The notes below the pieces were generated by a model, which had not been told where the DNA came from, made no database searches, and saw only the letters and a program-made list of their open reading frames with translations. From the NCBI GenBank assembly GCA_037074705.1, contig CM073590.1:140759600-140823599 (forward strand): DNA of 64,000 nt, written 5' to 3'. This DNA comes from Zhengitettix transpicula (taxonomy: Eukaryota; Arthropoda; Insecta; Orthoptera; Tetrigidae). Made by a program: the position numbers and the translations under genes. Of the stretch, positions 47,440-61,156 are shown one piece after another. How positions within the stretch are numbered: the stretch's first letter is position 1; every line of letters starts with the position of its first letter.

Positions 47440-47960
47440 ATTTATTTTTTTGAAGAGGACTTCTCCCAAACAGAGAATAATGTAGGTAAATTATTCCAGC
47501 AGTTGGTCGTTCTATTGAAGAAGATCTGTTTGTGTTCTCTATATTTTATTTTGAATTGTTGGCCCTACCTACAGGTAGAACAATCCATGCACTAGCTTTG
47601 AATCTAAAATGCAGCTTTGCTCTTTTCCCGTTAGTGATAATGAATTCCAGCCTAATTGTTCCATTTTTTCGTTCCCATGATCTGGCTCTACTCTTAAAAA
47701 ATTACTGAAATTTCTCCAATGATTATATTTAATTTTTCCTATAGTGATCCCAACGAGCTGCTCCGTATTTCAAAACTGATCACAGTAAAGTTAAAATTTG
47801 AGTTTCTCTTTTTTAAATCCCGAATTATAAAAAGGTAATAAATTCCGTAAATATCGGGTATTGAAATTAATCTGCTCCTCCTACTCAAGACTATTGTTGA
47901 AATATATTCCTTACTAAAATATTAGAATCATCTCATGCTAGGAAATTATTTGTCTACGTA
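47440..47960 (-). pseudogene. CR1/Jockey-type LINE 3' coding remnant
   Basis: On the minus strand VLKYGAARWDHYRKN (about 47775-47730) matches the R-P-x-LEYG-x-x-W-DPYR motif near the end of CR1-type reverse transcriptases. About 220 nt later, in another frame, NRTTNCWNNLP (47517-47485) matches the terminal R-x-x-x-x-WN-x-LP motif. Several frameshifts and stops are present. Confidence 0.6.
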
Positions 47961-47999
47961 ATTTATGTCTCATGAATGTGACTTAGCTGTTATTCTTTA

Positions 48000-49880
48000 G
48001 ATTAATTTCCATTTTATTTTCTTCAGTCCAACTAATGGCCCTGGTCTAGGTCTCCCAATAATAGTAATATATCTCGATCGTTCATTATCCTTATGCAGAT
48101 GATGCTTTCTATAAGATGATTATAATATTTTCTGGTTCATCTCGACTCCTTTGTGTTAATGACTGGCCGTGTCATGCTCTCCACTATTATTTGTGTTACG
48201 TAAATATGAGAATTTATTAACTTCACGGAGCAAAACTAAAATATTCACCCTGATTAAGCTGCAGTAATACGACAGAGCGGCATTTTAGTGAACAATTAAT
48301 TTATTTGGAATAACAATAGTCATTACTTTTCTATTAGACTCTTTGTAAAGAATGAGAAAAATTGACATAGATGTGGAAACAGCGATGTTCCTTAGTTAAT
48401 TTTCTGACGCAATAAAATGTCATATATTGATAAGCCTGAAAATTGTTTCAACTTACAAGAATGTAGCAGATACCCAGGGTTATCTATTTTGACCCACATG
48501 ATACAATTATAATTTATAGTTCCTTCTGCGGTACACATAAATAAATTACAAAAATAAACAAATTGAAATCGTTGGTTTTATCATGAACTCCGAATCTAAA
48601 TTCCTTTTTTCGATTTCTTTCTGGCATTTGTTGGAATCCAAGACAGCGTTATCGAACCGTTTCCTCCCTTACGATGCTCAGTACCATCCGTTCACGTCCA
48701 GCACTCGACTGTGCACCCTCAGGGAGAGGCGGGGCTCAAGAGTGTGGACTTCTCGTCCTCCGGACCCCACTCGTACCGGAATAACACAGAAAAGAAATAG
48801 AGGAAAGGAGAACTTCCACTTTACTTATAAAGAAACTGTAGTAATTTGCAGGAGCATTAATATATTACTTATAACTGAACTTTAATAAACATGCAAATGT
48901 TGAATTCAAATGCTATAAAAAGTATTTGTTAATATATTAATTATATAATTGATGATTGAATTGTAATTTGACTTAGGTTGAGCATAAGGCTTTAACAGTT
49001 AGATTCGCATTTTCGATTTTTATTTATTTATTCCACTAGTCATATATTAAGGAAATTGGAAAAGTAAATATAATTAGGTAAAACATCTTACATGTAATAA
49101 AATTATATATAAGCATTAAATTCATTAATTAAAAGTACAAAATTAATAAATGTATCCTTTGAAAAAGTTTAAATATAAAAACACAGGATTTAATATATGT
49201 ATACTTTTGGACATAAATCAGAAAATTAGTGAAAAATTCTTAACTGTAATAAAAAATCATTAAGAAAATGAGAAAGTCACTACTAAATTAGGTTAATAAT
49301 TAATTAAGTAAATTTAATAGTTTAAGGACAGAAACCGTATTCAAAATTGACAAGTCAAAATAATTTTATAGCAAAATAAGCTTCAGTTTTCAGAAGTATA
49401 TCCAAGGTTTGCACCATGTTGCGGATGCTCTTGTGTTAACAAACATGAAAAATAAAAAAAACGAAGATTCCTAAAATTATACTTAAAATAGAAAATAGAT
49501 TTTAAGATACAAAGAGGTATAAATTATCTGAGAACACCTTAATTGGCTGTCACACTCCATCTAATATATATTTCTTACTTTTGTTAATACATAATTGTTC
49601 ATTTCTTGAAAGTTTTATGTTGGCTGGAAGATGATAGCATAGTTTTATCTCTGAATACATTATACTAGACTTCGAAAAGGCAAATGCAATGTTTCTCAGT
49701 ATAAACAGTGAACGATTTCGAGTCTTTCAATCGTAATTTTTTCCAAACAAACAATTTAATGCTACGTTTTATGAATTTCACGATTTATGTAATATAAACC
49801 TAAAGTAATATTAGAAACTGAAAATTTCTGAACGGCAGTTTGGAACTAGATATGGAATTAGCAGAAGCTGTTATCCGCAC
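48000..49880. other. No gene recognised; GC-richer patch at 48630-48800
   Basis: The patch carries a 100-codon plus frame (48583-48885) rich in Arg and Pro without a recognisable domain. It could be a fragment of an unknown repeat. The rest is AT-rich. Confidence 0.3.
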
Positions 49881-49989
49881 TTCCCTATTTTACAATTTAA
49901 ATATGTTTGTGGGTATGGGAATCTGTCTGTCCAATTTTCGGTTAGGAGATAGATCAGATAAACTAACTTCGTAAACCATTTAATGGATG

Positions 49990-50960
49990 ACAAATCCAAC
50001 TGAGTTTGAGATTTTACTATTTTGATGGGACCATTTTAATTTGTCATCAATTTGGAGAAAAATTACGTGTTGTGAGCAGTTACACGACGTTCTGAGAAAT
50101 GTTTACTGCCAGAATTAACATTTACATTTAATTTATCGGTTTCTGTCATTAATAAATTCATATCATCGACGTAAAGAATTAATGGAAATGTCTTATTGTG
50201 ACTAGGTAGATCGTTTGTATATAGAATAAAATTTAACGGTCCAAGAAGTGATCCTTGAAGAACTCCAAATGTATGAATTCACATTCGGATAATTAAGAAT
50301 TGCTGTCATTTTTCTCGATAACCACTTTTGAACTCATATTTTATGTAAGTGGAACATAAATAACGACAATGCGACTTCTGTAATACAGTAAAACTGTAGG
50401 AAATTTCGGCCACGGCAGTCAGCAACTGTTCATCAATTATTTTAACCATTGTAACCTTATGAGGTCGCAATTTAAGCTATGAAAGTTTGTTAATTTAATA
50501 AATTCTTCTTTTTTCTGACTTAAAATTGGCTATTGATTATTTATTTAATAAAACTTTAGCTTTCTCAGTGATGCTATAGTCGACTGCTTCCTATAGATCC
50601 GTAAATAAATTATTTTACCTTTCTCTTACCATTAATAATGTTATGAATGTATAGGATGAATTTGTAAGTAGCTGTATTTGGTAAACCTCCTTAAAACCGT
50701 GCTGTGAATTCATAATAATAATTTTGAATTGTTATTGAAATACGTAAATTAATGCAGTTCTCCAGCGCTTCACAGAAGATTACGACTGTAATTTGTAACA
50801 TCGGTCCCTTGTTCTCGAATTCTATAAGTTTGACATATTTTAAAACGCCAGGAAATACTCCACTAGATAAATATGACGTTATTAACAAAAGTAATGGCAA
50901 TTGCTACTCAATACCTAAAGAGGTTGCTTCTCATACCCTACAGTTAATTGTATCGCGAAA
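49990..50960 (-). pseudogene. LINE reverse transcriptase fragment with YVDD box
   Basis: Minus strand, upstream to downstream: YLSSGVFPGVLKYVKLIEFE (about 50870-50800), like the conserved S-x-x-SG-x-FP-x-x-LK-x-AK-x-x-P block; then FGVLQGSLLGPLNFILYTND (50270-50210), the (P)QGS-x-LGPL-x-F-x-x-Y-x-ND motif; then YVDDMNLL (50174 on), the catalytic box. The order and spacing fit a Jockey/CR1-type ORF2. The Pro of PQGS is Leu, and frameshifts lie between the blocks, so it is a pseudogene. Confidence 0.72.
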
Positions 50961-51590
50961 TTTTAAGCTTATTTATAGTATTAATAACTTACATATTAGT
51001 TATATGTTGTAAACAGGCGGATTCGATAAACAAAAGCATAATATTTCAAATTGATTATATTATGTAAATTATGGAAGTGAAACTTTTAGGTTTAATATTA
51101 TTACTCCCTGTTTATAAATATTCATTTCTTAACAAATTTTGTATCCCATTCCACAAATTATTTTAATTACAACGTTTTCATTTAGTTCTACCAGTTAAAA
51201 CTTTATTATAAATTCGCGAATAGGATTGATAAAAGTGAGTATAAGAAAAAATATGTTTAATTTTATTCAGATGACATCATTTTTCCCTTGATTTTCTTTT
51301 TCCAGGGGCAAACCACGATTAATGGTTTTGTACATTTTTTCTTATAAGTAATGGGGAAATTTCATTAATATTAGACATAAAACTAAAATAATTAATATTC
51401 TTTTTCATTCATTAATACTTCATATAATTAAGAAGTTACCCATTGTAAATCGTTAAGTTTCTTAGAAATTATATTTATCTGTTCCATAGAAAATTTCTTT
51501 TTTATATTCTGATTGGAAATCTAAAACGTTATCTTGACTGTAGACATTTTATACTGATTATGAACTAACTTACATAATACATAGTGAATG

Positions 51591-52013
51591 CAATTTTTTT
51601 TAGATTAAGAGGCAAATAAGGGTAAGCCACGTGGTGGCAACTCTCTTTATTAGCATAGGAAGGGATTCGAAAGTGGGGATGCGAAAGGCCAGAGGAAGGT
51701 AGCCAAGGGTTAACTAGGGCCCCGGGCTATGGTTTAAGGATCCTACCCGGCATTCGCCTAAAAGTGATGCAGGACAAACCCTAAAAACCTGCATCAGGAA
51801 GGACGAGCATTTGGTGCTAGTCCCACGCCCTTCCGATTGTGGGAGAGAGAATTGCTGTGGGGTCGCAACATTCCATTCTGCATGCCTACACCAGTTTAAG
51901 AGGCAGCTGGTCGACTGTTCCAATGGAAACAGTAAACTCTTACTGTATGCGAGTCAGGATCATACACCTCTCAAATCAGGCCGAGGTGCCTCGGCATATT
52001 GAAACCTTAGTTG
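51591..52013 (-). mobile_element. Family A retroposon copy A10, 5'-truncated
   Basis: Minus-strand copy from a T-run through the AATAGCATAGGAAGGG, GGATCCTACCCGGCATTC and GAGGCAGCTGG blocks to TCAACTAAGGTTTC. The copy is more diverged, with several small deletions. Confidence 0.75.
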
Positions 52014-52418
52014 AGGATAATTTTTTTGCTTGTGCAGTTGACATAGAATACTTTCTAGATTAAATCAATAAGAATCTACCTTTGATTCTTGTTGTCTGTA
52101 TACAGAAAATAACAATATTTGTTCACTATATTTTACTTCTACTGCACAATATTGGAAACAAATATAATTCCTGAACGATTGTAAATTTACACAGTCACGA
52201 TATTCGGTGATGTATTTATTTATCGCGTAAATACAAGAACCGCCGTTTCATTTAATGCTGACAGTTATATATTCTAGTTTTAATTCTACATTTGGTTGTC
52301 ATTGTTTAGTTAACTCATGTATATCGATAGGAATATTTTCAAAGTATTTTATTCCGTAAACGCTGAATGTTTTGGTCGGCAATAAATTAATACTTGATGT
52401 GTGTTAACGGTATTTAGA

Positions 52419-52630
52419 TAAATGATAAACTAGTGGTAAGTTTTGTAAACAGTACACTGGGTTCCCGGAGGGTAAAATAAACACAATTTTCATAGAATCG
52501 TCCTTCACGGAAATTGTGTGCAGGTCGTTAAATGATAAACTAGTATTAAGTTTTGTTAATAATGCTGGCTTCCCGGAGGCTAAAATACACAACATTTTTT
52601 CGGAAACGTCCTTCACGGAAATTAGGTCCT
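52419..52630. repeat. Tandem duplication of a ~107-bp unit
   Basis: AAATGATAAACTAGT...AAGTTTTGT...TTCCCGGAGG...TCCTTCACGGAAATT occurs twice head to tail (about 52419-52527 and 52528-52630), with about 20% divergence judged by eye. Confidence 0.8.
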
Positions 52631-52817
52631 ACTGGTAAAATCTGAGCTAGTTAAATTTTTATCCATAAAGTGTTATTAATTCGGATTCTCAGAATGCTTA
52701 TGGCAAAAATTTACTGAATCTCGAGAACCGATAAAGATGTCGAATTCAAACCGCGCAAATTGTGTTCTACGCTCTCGTTTCCATACAGACGTAAACATAT
52801 CTATGTAATTTACAGGG

Positions 52818-53294
52818 TGACATTCATGGGACAAATTTAGAAGGACTGGTGCAGCTTAGGAAAACATACAGTTTTTGTATCGGAATGTTTGGTGGGAAGT
52901 GACGCGTTGAGGCACAAACACATGTATATGTGAGACATAAAAGAAAAACATTGTTTATTTACATCATCGAGAATTGCGTGTTTCCATCAATGCTTGTAAT
53001 AAATTATCAAAATTGTAACCACCAATAGCAAATAGGCTGTTCTGACTGTCTGGCAATGCTGTGGGTAGAGGGCTGTAGTAGATTCAACTGAGGTCCTCGT
53101 TGCAACTGCAAGCGTGCGCGAAATGACTGTCATCTTTGGAACAGTTCGTCAATCACTCCTTCGACGCTATCAAGAATATAGTATTACTGTTAATGGTCGT
53201 AATTTTGAGCATTTATTGTAAATAAATAAATATATATATATATATATATAAAATGTAATCTGTACCATCCCTCAAAGTTTGTCCCATGATGGTA
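52818..53294 (+). mobile_element. Tc1/mariner-like remnant with terminal inverted repeats
   Basis: About 34-bp inverted ends sharing TCATGGGACAAA and GGTRCAG lie at 52818-52852 and 53262-53294. Before the right end a plus-strand frame ends RQSLLRRYQEY...VNGRNFEHLL-stop (stop near 53221), like the C-terminal N-G-x-x-FEHLL of many Tc1/mariner-superfamily transposases. A TA microsatellite lies between stop and terminus. The rest of the transposase is deleted. Confidence 0.5.
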
Positions 53295-53299
53295 GAATC

Positions 53300-54225
53300 A
53301 TCCTCTATTTTGACAAGTTCTGTGAAATAAATCACTATGAACATAATAGTAGAAAATAACTATCAACTGATTAAAAGAAAGACAAGTATCCCCTTGTTTT
53401 TCAACTGTATTTCTGATAACTTACGTTGATCACTTCGCTCGAGCTTGAGTGGCTATAATTTGAATTAGTAATGACACAAATAGTTCAAGTTCCCTCAGTT
53501 CTATTTTTTGTACGGATGTAGGTAGATTCCAAGAAGTTTATAGTGAAATGCGATCGCTACGTAGAAAATAAAAATACGAAGGACCTTTGATGACATAATC
53601 ATCAATTTACATCTTTTATTAATATTTAAGTAACATTACAATGTTTTTGTTAGAACAATATATCAATTTACAGACAAAATTTAATAATAATACTTAGAAG
53701 CTCGAAGTTTCCACGATTGTAGATCTGATGTGGTGCTGATAATACTGAGGCCCTTATTATGATATCCATTATTCATATCCACTTTCCTTCATCACCATTA
53801 ATACCTCCAAATTAATAAAAAACTGACTTTTCCAAATACCAATACACTGAATGTTGTCAAGTCTAATACAACAATAGTTGTTCAATTCAACGGTAATTTT
53901 CCGTCAAAACTGCATCAATATTTTAAACAGTTCAACGTACCTATATTATACAATTCCCCTACAACATTGTCTTGTTAGAATAAAAATTTTAAAGATCCTC
54001 TAGAATCAGGCAATGTTGGGTTTTTAGTGTTTCCTGTAACTGTAACTCTGTCTAAGTGGACATTCAAGAAGGTCATTAAAGCCAGAGTAAAGGTACACAA
54101 AAGTAATTTTCAACTTCCTGTTTTAAAATAAGTCATGATTTTTTAATAAACATAATTAAGACAGTACCAATACAAAAATTAATAATAAGAAAAATAGTCA
54201 AATTCAGGCAAAATAAGTGATGATA
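53300..54225. other. AT-rich sequence, no gene recognised
   Basis: Nothing supportable on either strand. Confidence 0.4.
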
Positions 54226-54227
54226 TA

Positions 54228-54425
54228 AATACCACACAACCTTTCTGGAAACCTTGTCCCTTTCTTCAGGTGCTAAGAAAACTAAAACCACTAGAGCATA
54301 GAACGACAGAACCGTGAGTCAACTGTATTGTGCGGTTGTGCCGCTCTAGGATCTTGTGTTTTTAGTTTTCTTAGCACCGGAAGAAAGGAACAAGATTTCC
54401 AGAAACGTTGTGTGGTATTTATATA
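54228..54425. repeat. Foldback element, CTGAAGA...GAAAC family
   Basis: AAATACCACACAACC, then AAACCTTGTCCCTTTCTTC and AGTTTTCTTAGC-type sequence on the left (54228-54297) recur inverted on the right (54341-54422), enclosing about 45 bp. The same arm sequence is found at 63359-63560 and 28420-28520. Confidence 0.7.
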
Positions 54426-54429
54426 ATCA

Positions 54430-57410
54430 ATTCTTCTGTATTTGGCTATGTTTCTTGTAATTAATTTTAATAACAGACGTATATTTTTCATTTCAATACA
54501 AAAAATTTTGATAAAGCGTACAGATATGAAGCTATACTTATTTATGAAGAGGTGCATATAAAACTAAATAACTCCAGCAATATGATACCATTTCTCTCAA
54601 CAATATCTATGACCTTGCTTGCCTCGTGATTTCGTTGTCAGCTTCAGTTGCAATTGGACGAATTCTGATTGTCAGTTAAAAAAAGTAATAAATAATAAAA
54701 AATTATTATTAAGTTGTGACTGTAAATTGGTCTTTACATGATCAAAAACAATTGTTTAATACGTCATTTAAATCGAAGAATGTCTAACTGGTGATTTGTT
54801 AACTCAAGTATTACTTTTATTCAAAAACTTATTGTTAACATTTATTTACAAGTTCACAATACCGAAGGCTGAAAGTTCCGCGTAGACTAGAATTTTACCA
54901 TCTGCAAAGTCCGATACTTTTCTTAAAGTAGATTGTGTAATTCCTGGCCCACATGCCGACACCTTTGTACAAGGACCGCAGGACAACCCAATGGAATTTG
55001 GGGTGTGCATGCCTCGCTGCTAATTTCAAGGCATACAACCCCGCCCCATGTCAACACAGGACTGAGAACGCTGGATAAACGCCTTATTCAGCATTTAGGT
55101 TTCCAGATGGACAACAATTATTGAGTAGTTACGCTTAGTTATAATAACGCGGAAAAGTAAGCAAAACTATAAAAAAAAATAGACTAATAGATAAAAAAAA
55201 CATCAACAATTACAGAAATGCTAAACTACTTTCCTTATACAGTCAACAATTTTGATTATTTTCGATTATACGTAACTGATTTCCACTGCTTCATTTCCCA
55301 TTAAATTACTGGCCTTTTTTATGTCTCAATATCTCCAAACTTGAACTGAATCTCATTGTTGTCCATATCTCTATCCTATAATGATTTATTGGCTATCGAT
55401 CCGTTCAAAAGACTCACTTGTTTTTTTTACGTACTATCACAAATTTAATTGTTCAAGTGTCCTTTCGTAAATTTAGCTTACAGGTTTTCCAAACACTTTT
55501 TCGTTCGCCACTTCTGTAGCGAACTAGATTTGAGTTCTTACGCATTGCTTCCAAGAATTAAGTGTCTCATTATCTGCTTACGAGATACCAGTGTTTTCGC
55601 ACGGCCTGTCACTATAAACTTTGTAATTATCTTGTCTTATTTTGAAACTGATATTTCTGTAACGTTTGGATAAATGGGAATTTAATTTCTCTAGTAGTTT
55701 AAATTTTCTTCGAATAATAGATACGGCAAAATAGTATTCACACTAAATAGTACCGTAAACTACTATAATGCCAAAATACACGGGTGAATATTTTATTCCA
55801 TTTATTTGGTACCACGAGGACATAAAACCCGATTATATTTGCGTCTTTTCCATTGATCATAAAACTCTAAAACCATTCAAGTATTACACAAAAAAAAATT
55901 TTCTTCCTCTATTTCTTTTAAATAATATTATTACTACAACTAAAGTATATGATTACGTTAATATCTTTGAGCTACGGATACGAAATTAAAAATAATCACA
56001 GTTTTACAATTGAAAGGCATAAAGTTCGAGAATGGCTTTCGCAATACGAATTGTTTGAATACGTTTTGTTTATATTAGCATTTTAAAATTAATGGAGAGC
56101 TCATTCCAAGCGAAGGTTTTCAGAGTTAGATGATTGGAAGAGAAGTTCGCTTATCATTACATTTTTGCAGAAACCAATTAAAATAACATCAATATCTGTG
56201 GTTTTATAATTAGATTAGGTATCGGGTGACATTAAGAAAAGAGTTAGACCTGATAGACAGAAGTATATGAAACATTTCAGTTTTTCATAATATAAATGTA
56301 ATAATTAATAATAATGTGCGCCCAGGGGATGATAATATACACAATTGCAGTAGGAACTGCGAAGGAAGCGGCGCTCGTAAACTGCGCATCACTCGTCTAC
56401 GTGTCGTGGCAGCTGACAGGAGTGCTTTGTATAAAGGGTGGTCCTTGTTTTTCTCTTGAACACTGACTGCTTACGCTTAAGACTCTCGTAAAAGGACTAT
56501 TATACTGTTAAACAATACAGGCATAATTACGAATCTGTTACGTTACACAATATTCCTTGAATTATGTAGTGACACAAGATTTAGTCACATTGAAATTCAG
56601 TATTGTTTTTATTTTAGTAATCTCTTTGTAAATATATTATTGTAGTTTAAATTAAAATTCTACGATTTTTATAATAACAAAGGAAGAATATGTTTGTTCT
56701 CCAGGACACTTCAATTACTTTTTAGGTTCTCATACAGCTAAAGTATACTATTGATAATATAATATTTTAATATGAACTAATACAATAATTACATCGTCTG
56801 ATTTATGGCAGTAAATTATTTTAGAGGGAAAGTAAGCAATTAAGTAATTATTTTTTTGATGATTCGTACATATGATGTGGAAGCTACACCGCTGTGTCAT
56901 AATTTAACGAAGTCGGACATTTGTTTTACGTAATATATAATCGTCAAAGTATTCTTATATATTTATTATTGATGAAATTATAGAATGAATTTTTGATTGT
57001 AATATTATTTAAGTAGGGTTGTAACCAAAAGTATGAAATACTATCCACTAAAAATGCCATTTACTGTATCATGCAGTAGAACGTATTGTGAAATATAAAC
57101 AATATAATATTAACCCTATATTGAGTAACAAAAAAACTATTTTTTTCGCTCAATTGAAAAAATTAAGTTATTTCCAAAGACAATATTTTTAAATAAAATA
57201 AATGTTGCACGGAAATAAAAATTTTGCTACATAACTAGTTGTGATTAATTACTGTATCGTATTTCAACGAAAGATTAAATTTTAAACATACTGAATGTAA
57301 TAAAAATATATAACGTGGAACTATTTATATTTCTGAACCATTCATTAAATAGTTTCGATGAATGAGGCTTCATTAGTACCTATAATTTCTATATTAGGAA
57401 CGTAGGTTTT
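54430..57410. other. AT-rich sequence, no gene recognised
   Basis: Contains the promoter-like patch at 56330-56520. A somewhat GC-richer stretch at 54940-55080 has no identifiable coding exon. Confidence 0.35.
56430..56465 (+). promoter_or_regulatory. Promoter-like TATA box
   Basis: TATAAAGGGTGG at 56430-56441, preceded by a GC-rich patch (GGAAGCGGCGCTCG) and followed about 30 bp on by AACACTGACTG. Spacing fits a TATA box plus start site on the plus strand. If real, it could drive an upstream non-coding exon of the spondin-like gene. Sequence motif only. Confidence 0.25.
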
Positions 57411-57424
57411 CCCGATGTAGTTGC

Positions 57425-57495
57425 TGGATGAAGTTTTCTCGGGGTTCCAACCGGGTAGCATCGTTTAATATCCACAACGTTTCTATATTCCTATA
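57425..57495 (-). repeat. Fragment of the foldback family with peptide motif
   Basis: The minus strand reads GAAACGTTGTGG, then CGGTTGGAACCCCGAGAAAA. The frame TRLEPRENFIQQLHREN is the third example of the peptide seen beside 41412-41640 and 44026-44206. Confidence 0.5.
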
Positions 57496-57799
57496 TTATT
57501 TACATTCATAATTTTTCACATTAAAATAAAATTATTATTTTCTGTATGCATTGAGATATAATTTGGAGTTTAAAACAACTATGTAATTTGTCTATTTATA
57601 CTTTAAGAATTTTAATAGTTTAATCTCAATTGACCTCCGTGAAAATAACTATAAATAGAACTATTAACAAGTTTATAAATGACTTGCATAATATTTAATT
57701 CCCCCATATATTTTAATGATTGTAATATACTTTAAGATAGATTAAATTGTGATTAATAAATAAAGTATATCAACCAGAGTCTATAAAAAATTCATAAAA

Positions 57800-58400
57800 T
57801 GTTATCCCTCGTGGATTTTGAAGATTGTATTACGATGGCCGTGAAATCATAATTTTGATTATAAATTGAACAAGTCAACCCTAGATAAGGAAAAAACATT
57901 GTGAAGATCTTTTTGGTTGGTTTGTAAACGTTTAATGTGTACACCAAAAGGTTGAGTCCAAATCGCATAAGTATATAAAACTAAAGGTCTGACAATTAAT
58001 TAGGATATAGTGAATTAATGCTCTATAATTCGCGAAAAATCTAAAAAAGTTCATTTACAATTTTATCAATGTGTGCACTAATTTCATTTACTTATAAAAA
58101 AATTACTCTTTTGTTTTATATAATTAATTAATAATTGTGCAGACGATGACATTGTTTTCAGAACGACTGAAAGTAGTCGATGCACTCTTATGGGCGTTTA
58201 AAAGAACGTCATTTTCGTCACAAAAAGCAAATAATGCATCGACAGAATTCTGAAAATATAAGGCACATTCTCTGGAATCACAAATCATTGATAAATAAAA
58301 CGGAAACGTCCAGGAAAATGCTAAATGAAATCAGCAGTTACGATAAGGAATGAACAATTTTTCATGGGCATGTATCACTCACAAGTTCAAGGACCGTCCA
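57800..58400 (-). pseudogene. LINE reverse transcriptase fragment
   Basis: The minus strand gives DALFAFCDENDVLLNAHKSA (58242 on), like the W/FC-x-x-N-x-L-x-LN-x-x-K-x block, and about 190 nt later IVRPLVLYTYAIWTQPFGVH (57997 on), like RP-x-LTYA-x-P-W. These are consecutive blocks near the end of Jockey-type ORF2. The reading frame is broken between them. Confidence 0.65.
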
Positions 58401-58419
58401 AATTTTGGAAAGGAAACTG

Positions 58420-61140
58420 ATTGCTGATTCAAAAACAAATTGTGGTGTCACTGGTCATTTCCGAACTGTACAAGGTGAAATACTTTTTTTTCAGCCACGA
58501 TATCCGTTTACATCGCGTTATGAAGATTGATATTTGCTACTAATTAAATTCTATTGATAAGTGATTCGAAACAGAGTTTATTTGACAGAAGTCAGAATGT
58601 AAATAATGTTGGCTGTTCCAACGTTAGCTGATAATTAAGTCCCATATTCCAATTAAATCCGGTCCAAGGTCAATAAAACGCTCAGCGGCTAATATTCAAC
58701 ACCATGAGTTGAGAAATATCTTGCTACATCAATTGCTAAATTTTACAATGATATTGAGCAAGTAATAAGTATGGTAATTGTTTAGATTTTAATGGGTCAA
58801 TAATTTGATACATTCTTTGCAGAAAAGAAATGGAAAACCGAACGCTTGCTCTTCTTTCTAGATCTAAAGGTGAAAGATGATAAGGTGAATGGACCGAATT
58901 TTCATAAGTTATAATTATGGACATACCTTCAAGAAAAATTCTTATTAAATAACCATAATTAAGTGATTATAATGTAATGTAATTTTTATATTTTTTATTG
59001 AAACATAACATAATAAAATTTTCTTATATAGGGCTTGCCACTTTTGTAGTAATGTTTTTATATGTGTTACGTACAGAATATATATATATATATATATATA
59101 TACATATCGATCCCGTAATATAACATACTGTTCTTAAAACGGTTATTTAGTAAATTGAGAAAGACCATAAAAATGGAAATATGTTTACTGTAATAATATA
59201 TGGTTCAAACGTAAAGTAATATTATGCAACATTTAAAAATGGCTGTAAATAATTCATCTGTCACCGGAATTGCCATAAATTCGGAATTATAATGGTGCTC
59301 AAAGTTGCGTGTCGCTGATAGTTGATGTTACTTCTACTTGAGCGACCTCGCTAATTTTCTTTTGCCGTAAATCTTCCTGAGTACAGCTACATTTAACAAA
59401 GTTTAAAGTGTTAATACGAAGTAGAGAAAGTAGATAAAAATTATATCCTTCCTTAGATAAGAGGTTTATGACCTCAAATTTTATAATTTAAGTTTGGCGA
59501 AATTTAAGTAACCTAAAATTTGTAACTATTGTTTATAATATAACAATATTAACAATAAATTCTATTAGTATTTTTGATTATAACTTTAATTTAATTTTCT
59601 CGTTTATGCTAGTTATTGTTTGAGAAATTTGTATGTATGCGGAAAATTATATTAGAACAAAATCGAACAACCCATACAATTTTTCTGAAGAAAGAACACT
59701 TCTTTTAATATTTTTAGAAACGATATAAAATTATAAATGAATAAAATTAATTAAAATTTGGTATATTAAATTTTTCTAATATTTGTTAAAAAAACATCTT
59801 CGATTTTTATCATTTTATTATTTTCGTTAAATCAGAGAAACTGAAATAACATATATAGGAATAAATATCCAATTAATTAAACTGAAAAATATAAATTACT
59901 ATGAAAAATAATTTTAGAACGAAACTTTCAAGAATTCGGTGATACAAAACAATCAGTATTTAACGGAAAGGTAAAGTAATTAATTTCAGTAAAGTTTGTC
60001 AAATTTGTCCAACTGTTAATGACGCTATCTGGTGTTCTAATATCCTTGATTTGGTTATTTCTAATTTCCATAAACCGATAAGACAAACGCTGATTTAGTT
60101 TTAATTCCCGACCTCACGCATTTCCGTCCCAATTTATTTTAAAGTACCTCAGAAAAGTCGGGTTCTTGTCTGAATTTTTTTAGAATTCAAAAACCTATAA
60201 TCTAATTAAAGAATGTGCCAAATGAGCTGTTATTATGACAGTCGGAATTTTTTCCCCGAGTATATGGTTCACAATTTACTTGTACAGTATAACTTGGATT
60301 AATCTTAGTTGTGAGACTCGATAATTTACGGATAATCTAATAGAAAATTTTAGTCAAAAAGACTCAATTTGTTTATTTAGTTTTTTTTAAAAAAGAGGGT
60401 GTTTTTAAATCTGCATACTATATTCTATGATTTTTGCGGAATATATCTTGATATGCACTGTTAATTGTTACGATTCTATCTGTTCTTCCTTCATTTCATA
60501 TAAGCGAAACAATAACAACTTAAACGTGATGATTTGGCATAGAAGGTTGTCCGTGTGATTTGGCAAGAAGATGAATAATCGATATTCATCTGTATAATCT
60601 AATGAGCAATTTGTAAAACTTGGATATTTTTGTTTGTCACGTAAAGAAAGAAATGTGTAAAAGTAACAAAGTTTCGAGGAGGAACGAGATCTATATAAAT
60701 TATAGCAATCTTATTATTTACTGAGTTCAAACGACGTAATTCGCTGTTTTTGACAAATTTTCTCAAAAAAAAAGTTATATAAGGTGAATACGCTCCCATA
60801 AATTCGGTAGATTCAAATAAATGAAAATTGATGTTTCTTCAATCAATGACTTTTTCATATCCGTCTGGATTCATTGACAAATTTTCACAAAAGGAAGTAA
60901 AAAATTAAAATGATTCAAGTATTTGTTCACTTTAAAATTAGGATGGAGATTGTAAGCCTTTTGTTCTGGTCGATGCCTTTCTTTGGAAAGTTGTGTACTC
61001 GCGCCTGCCTTCACTATTAAACCGCTCGCCTTTGCTGAGTCTCTTTGTTATTCTGCAAGTTAATTGGATTTTGCGATGGGACAGCAACGTGGCACTAATA
61101 CCTTGATGTCAGACAGTAATTAATCCCCACCCTCGCTAAC
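58420..61140. other. AT-rich sequence, no gene recognised
   Basis: Includes a TA microsatellite at 59079-59101. No exon or repeat family could be supported. Confidence 0.4.
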
Positions 61141-61156
61141 TACGTACTTTTGCGCG

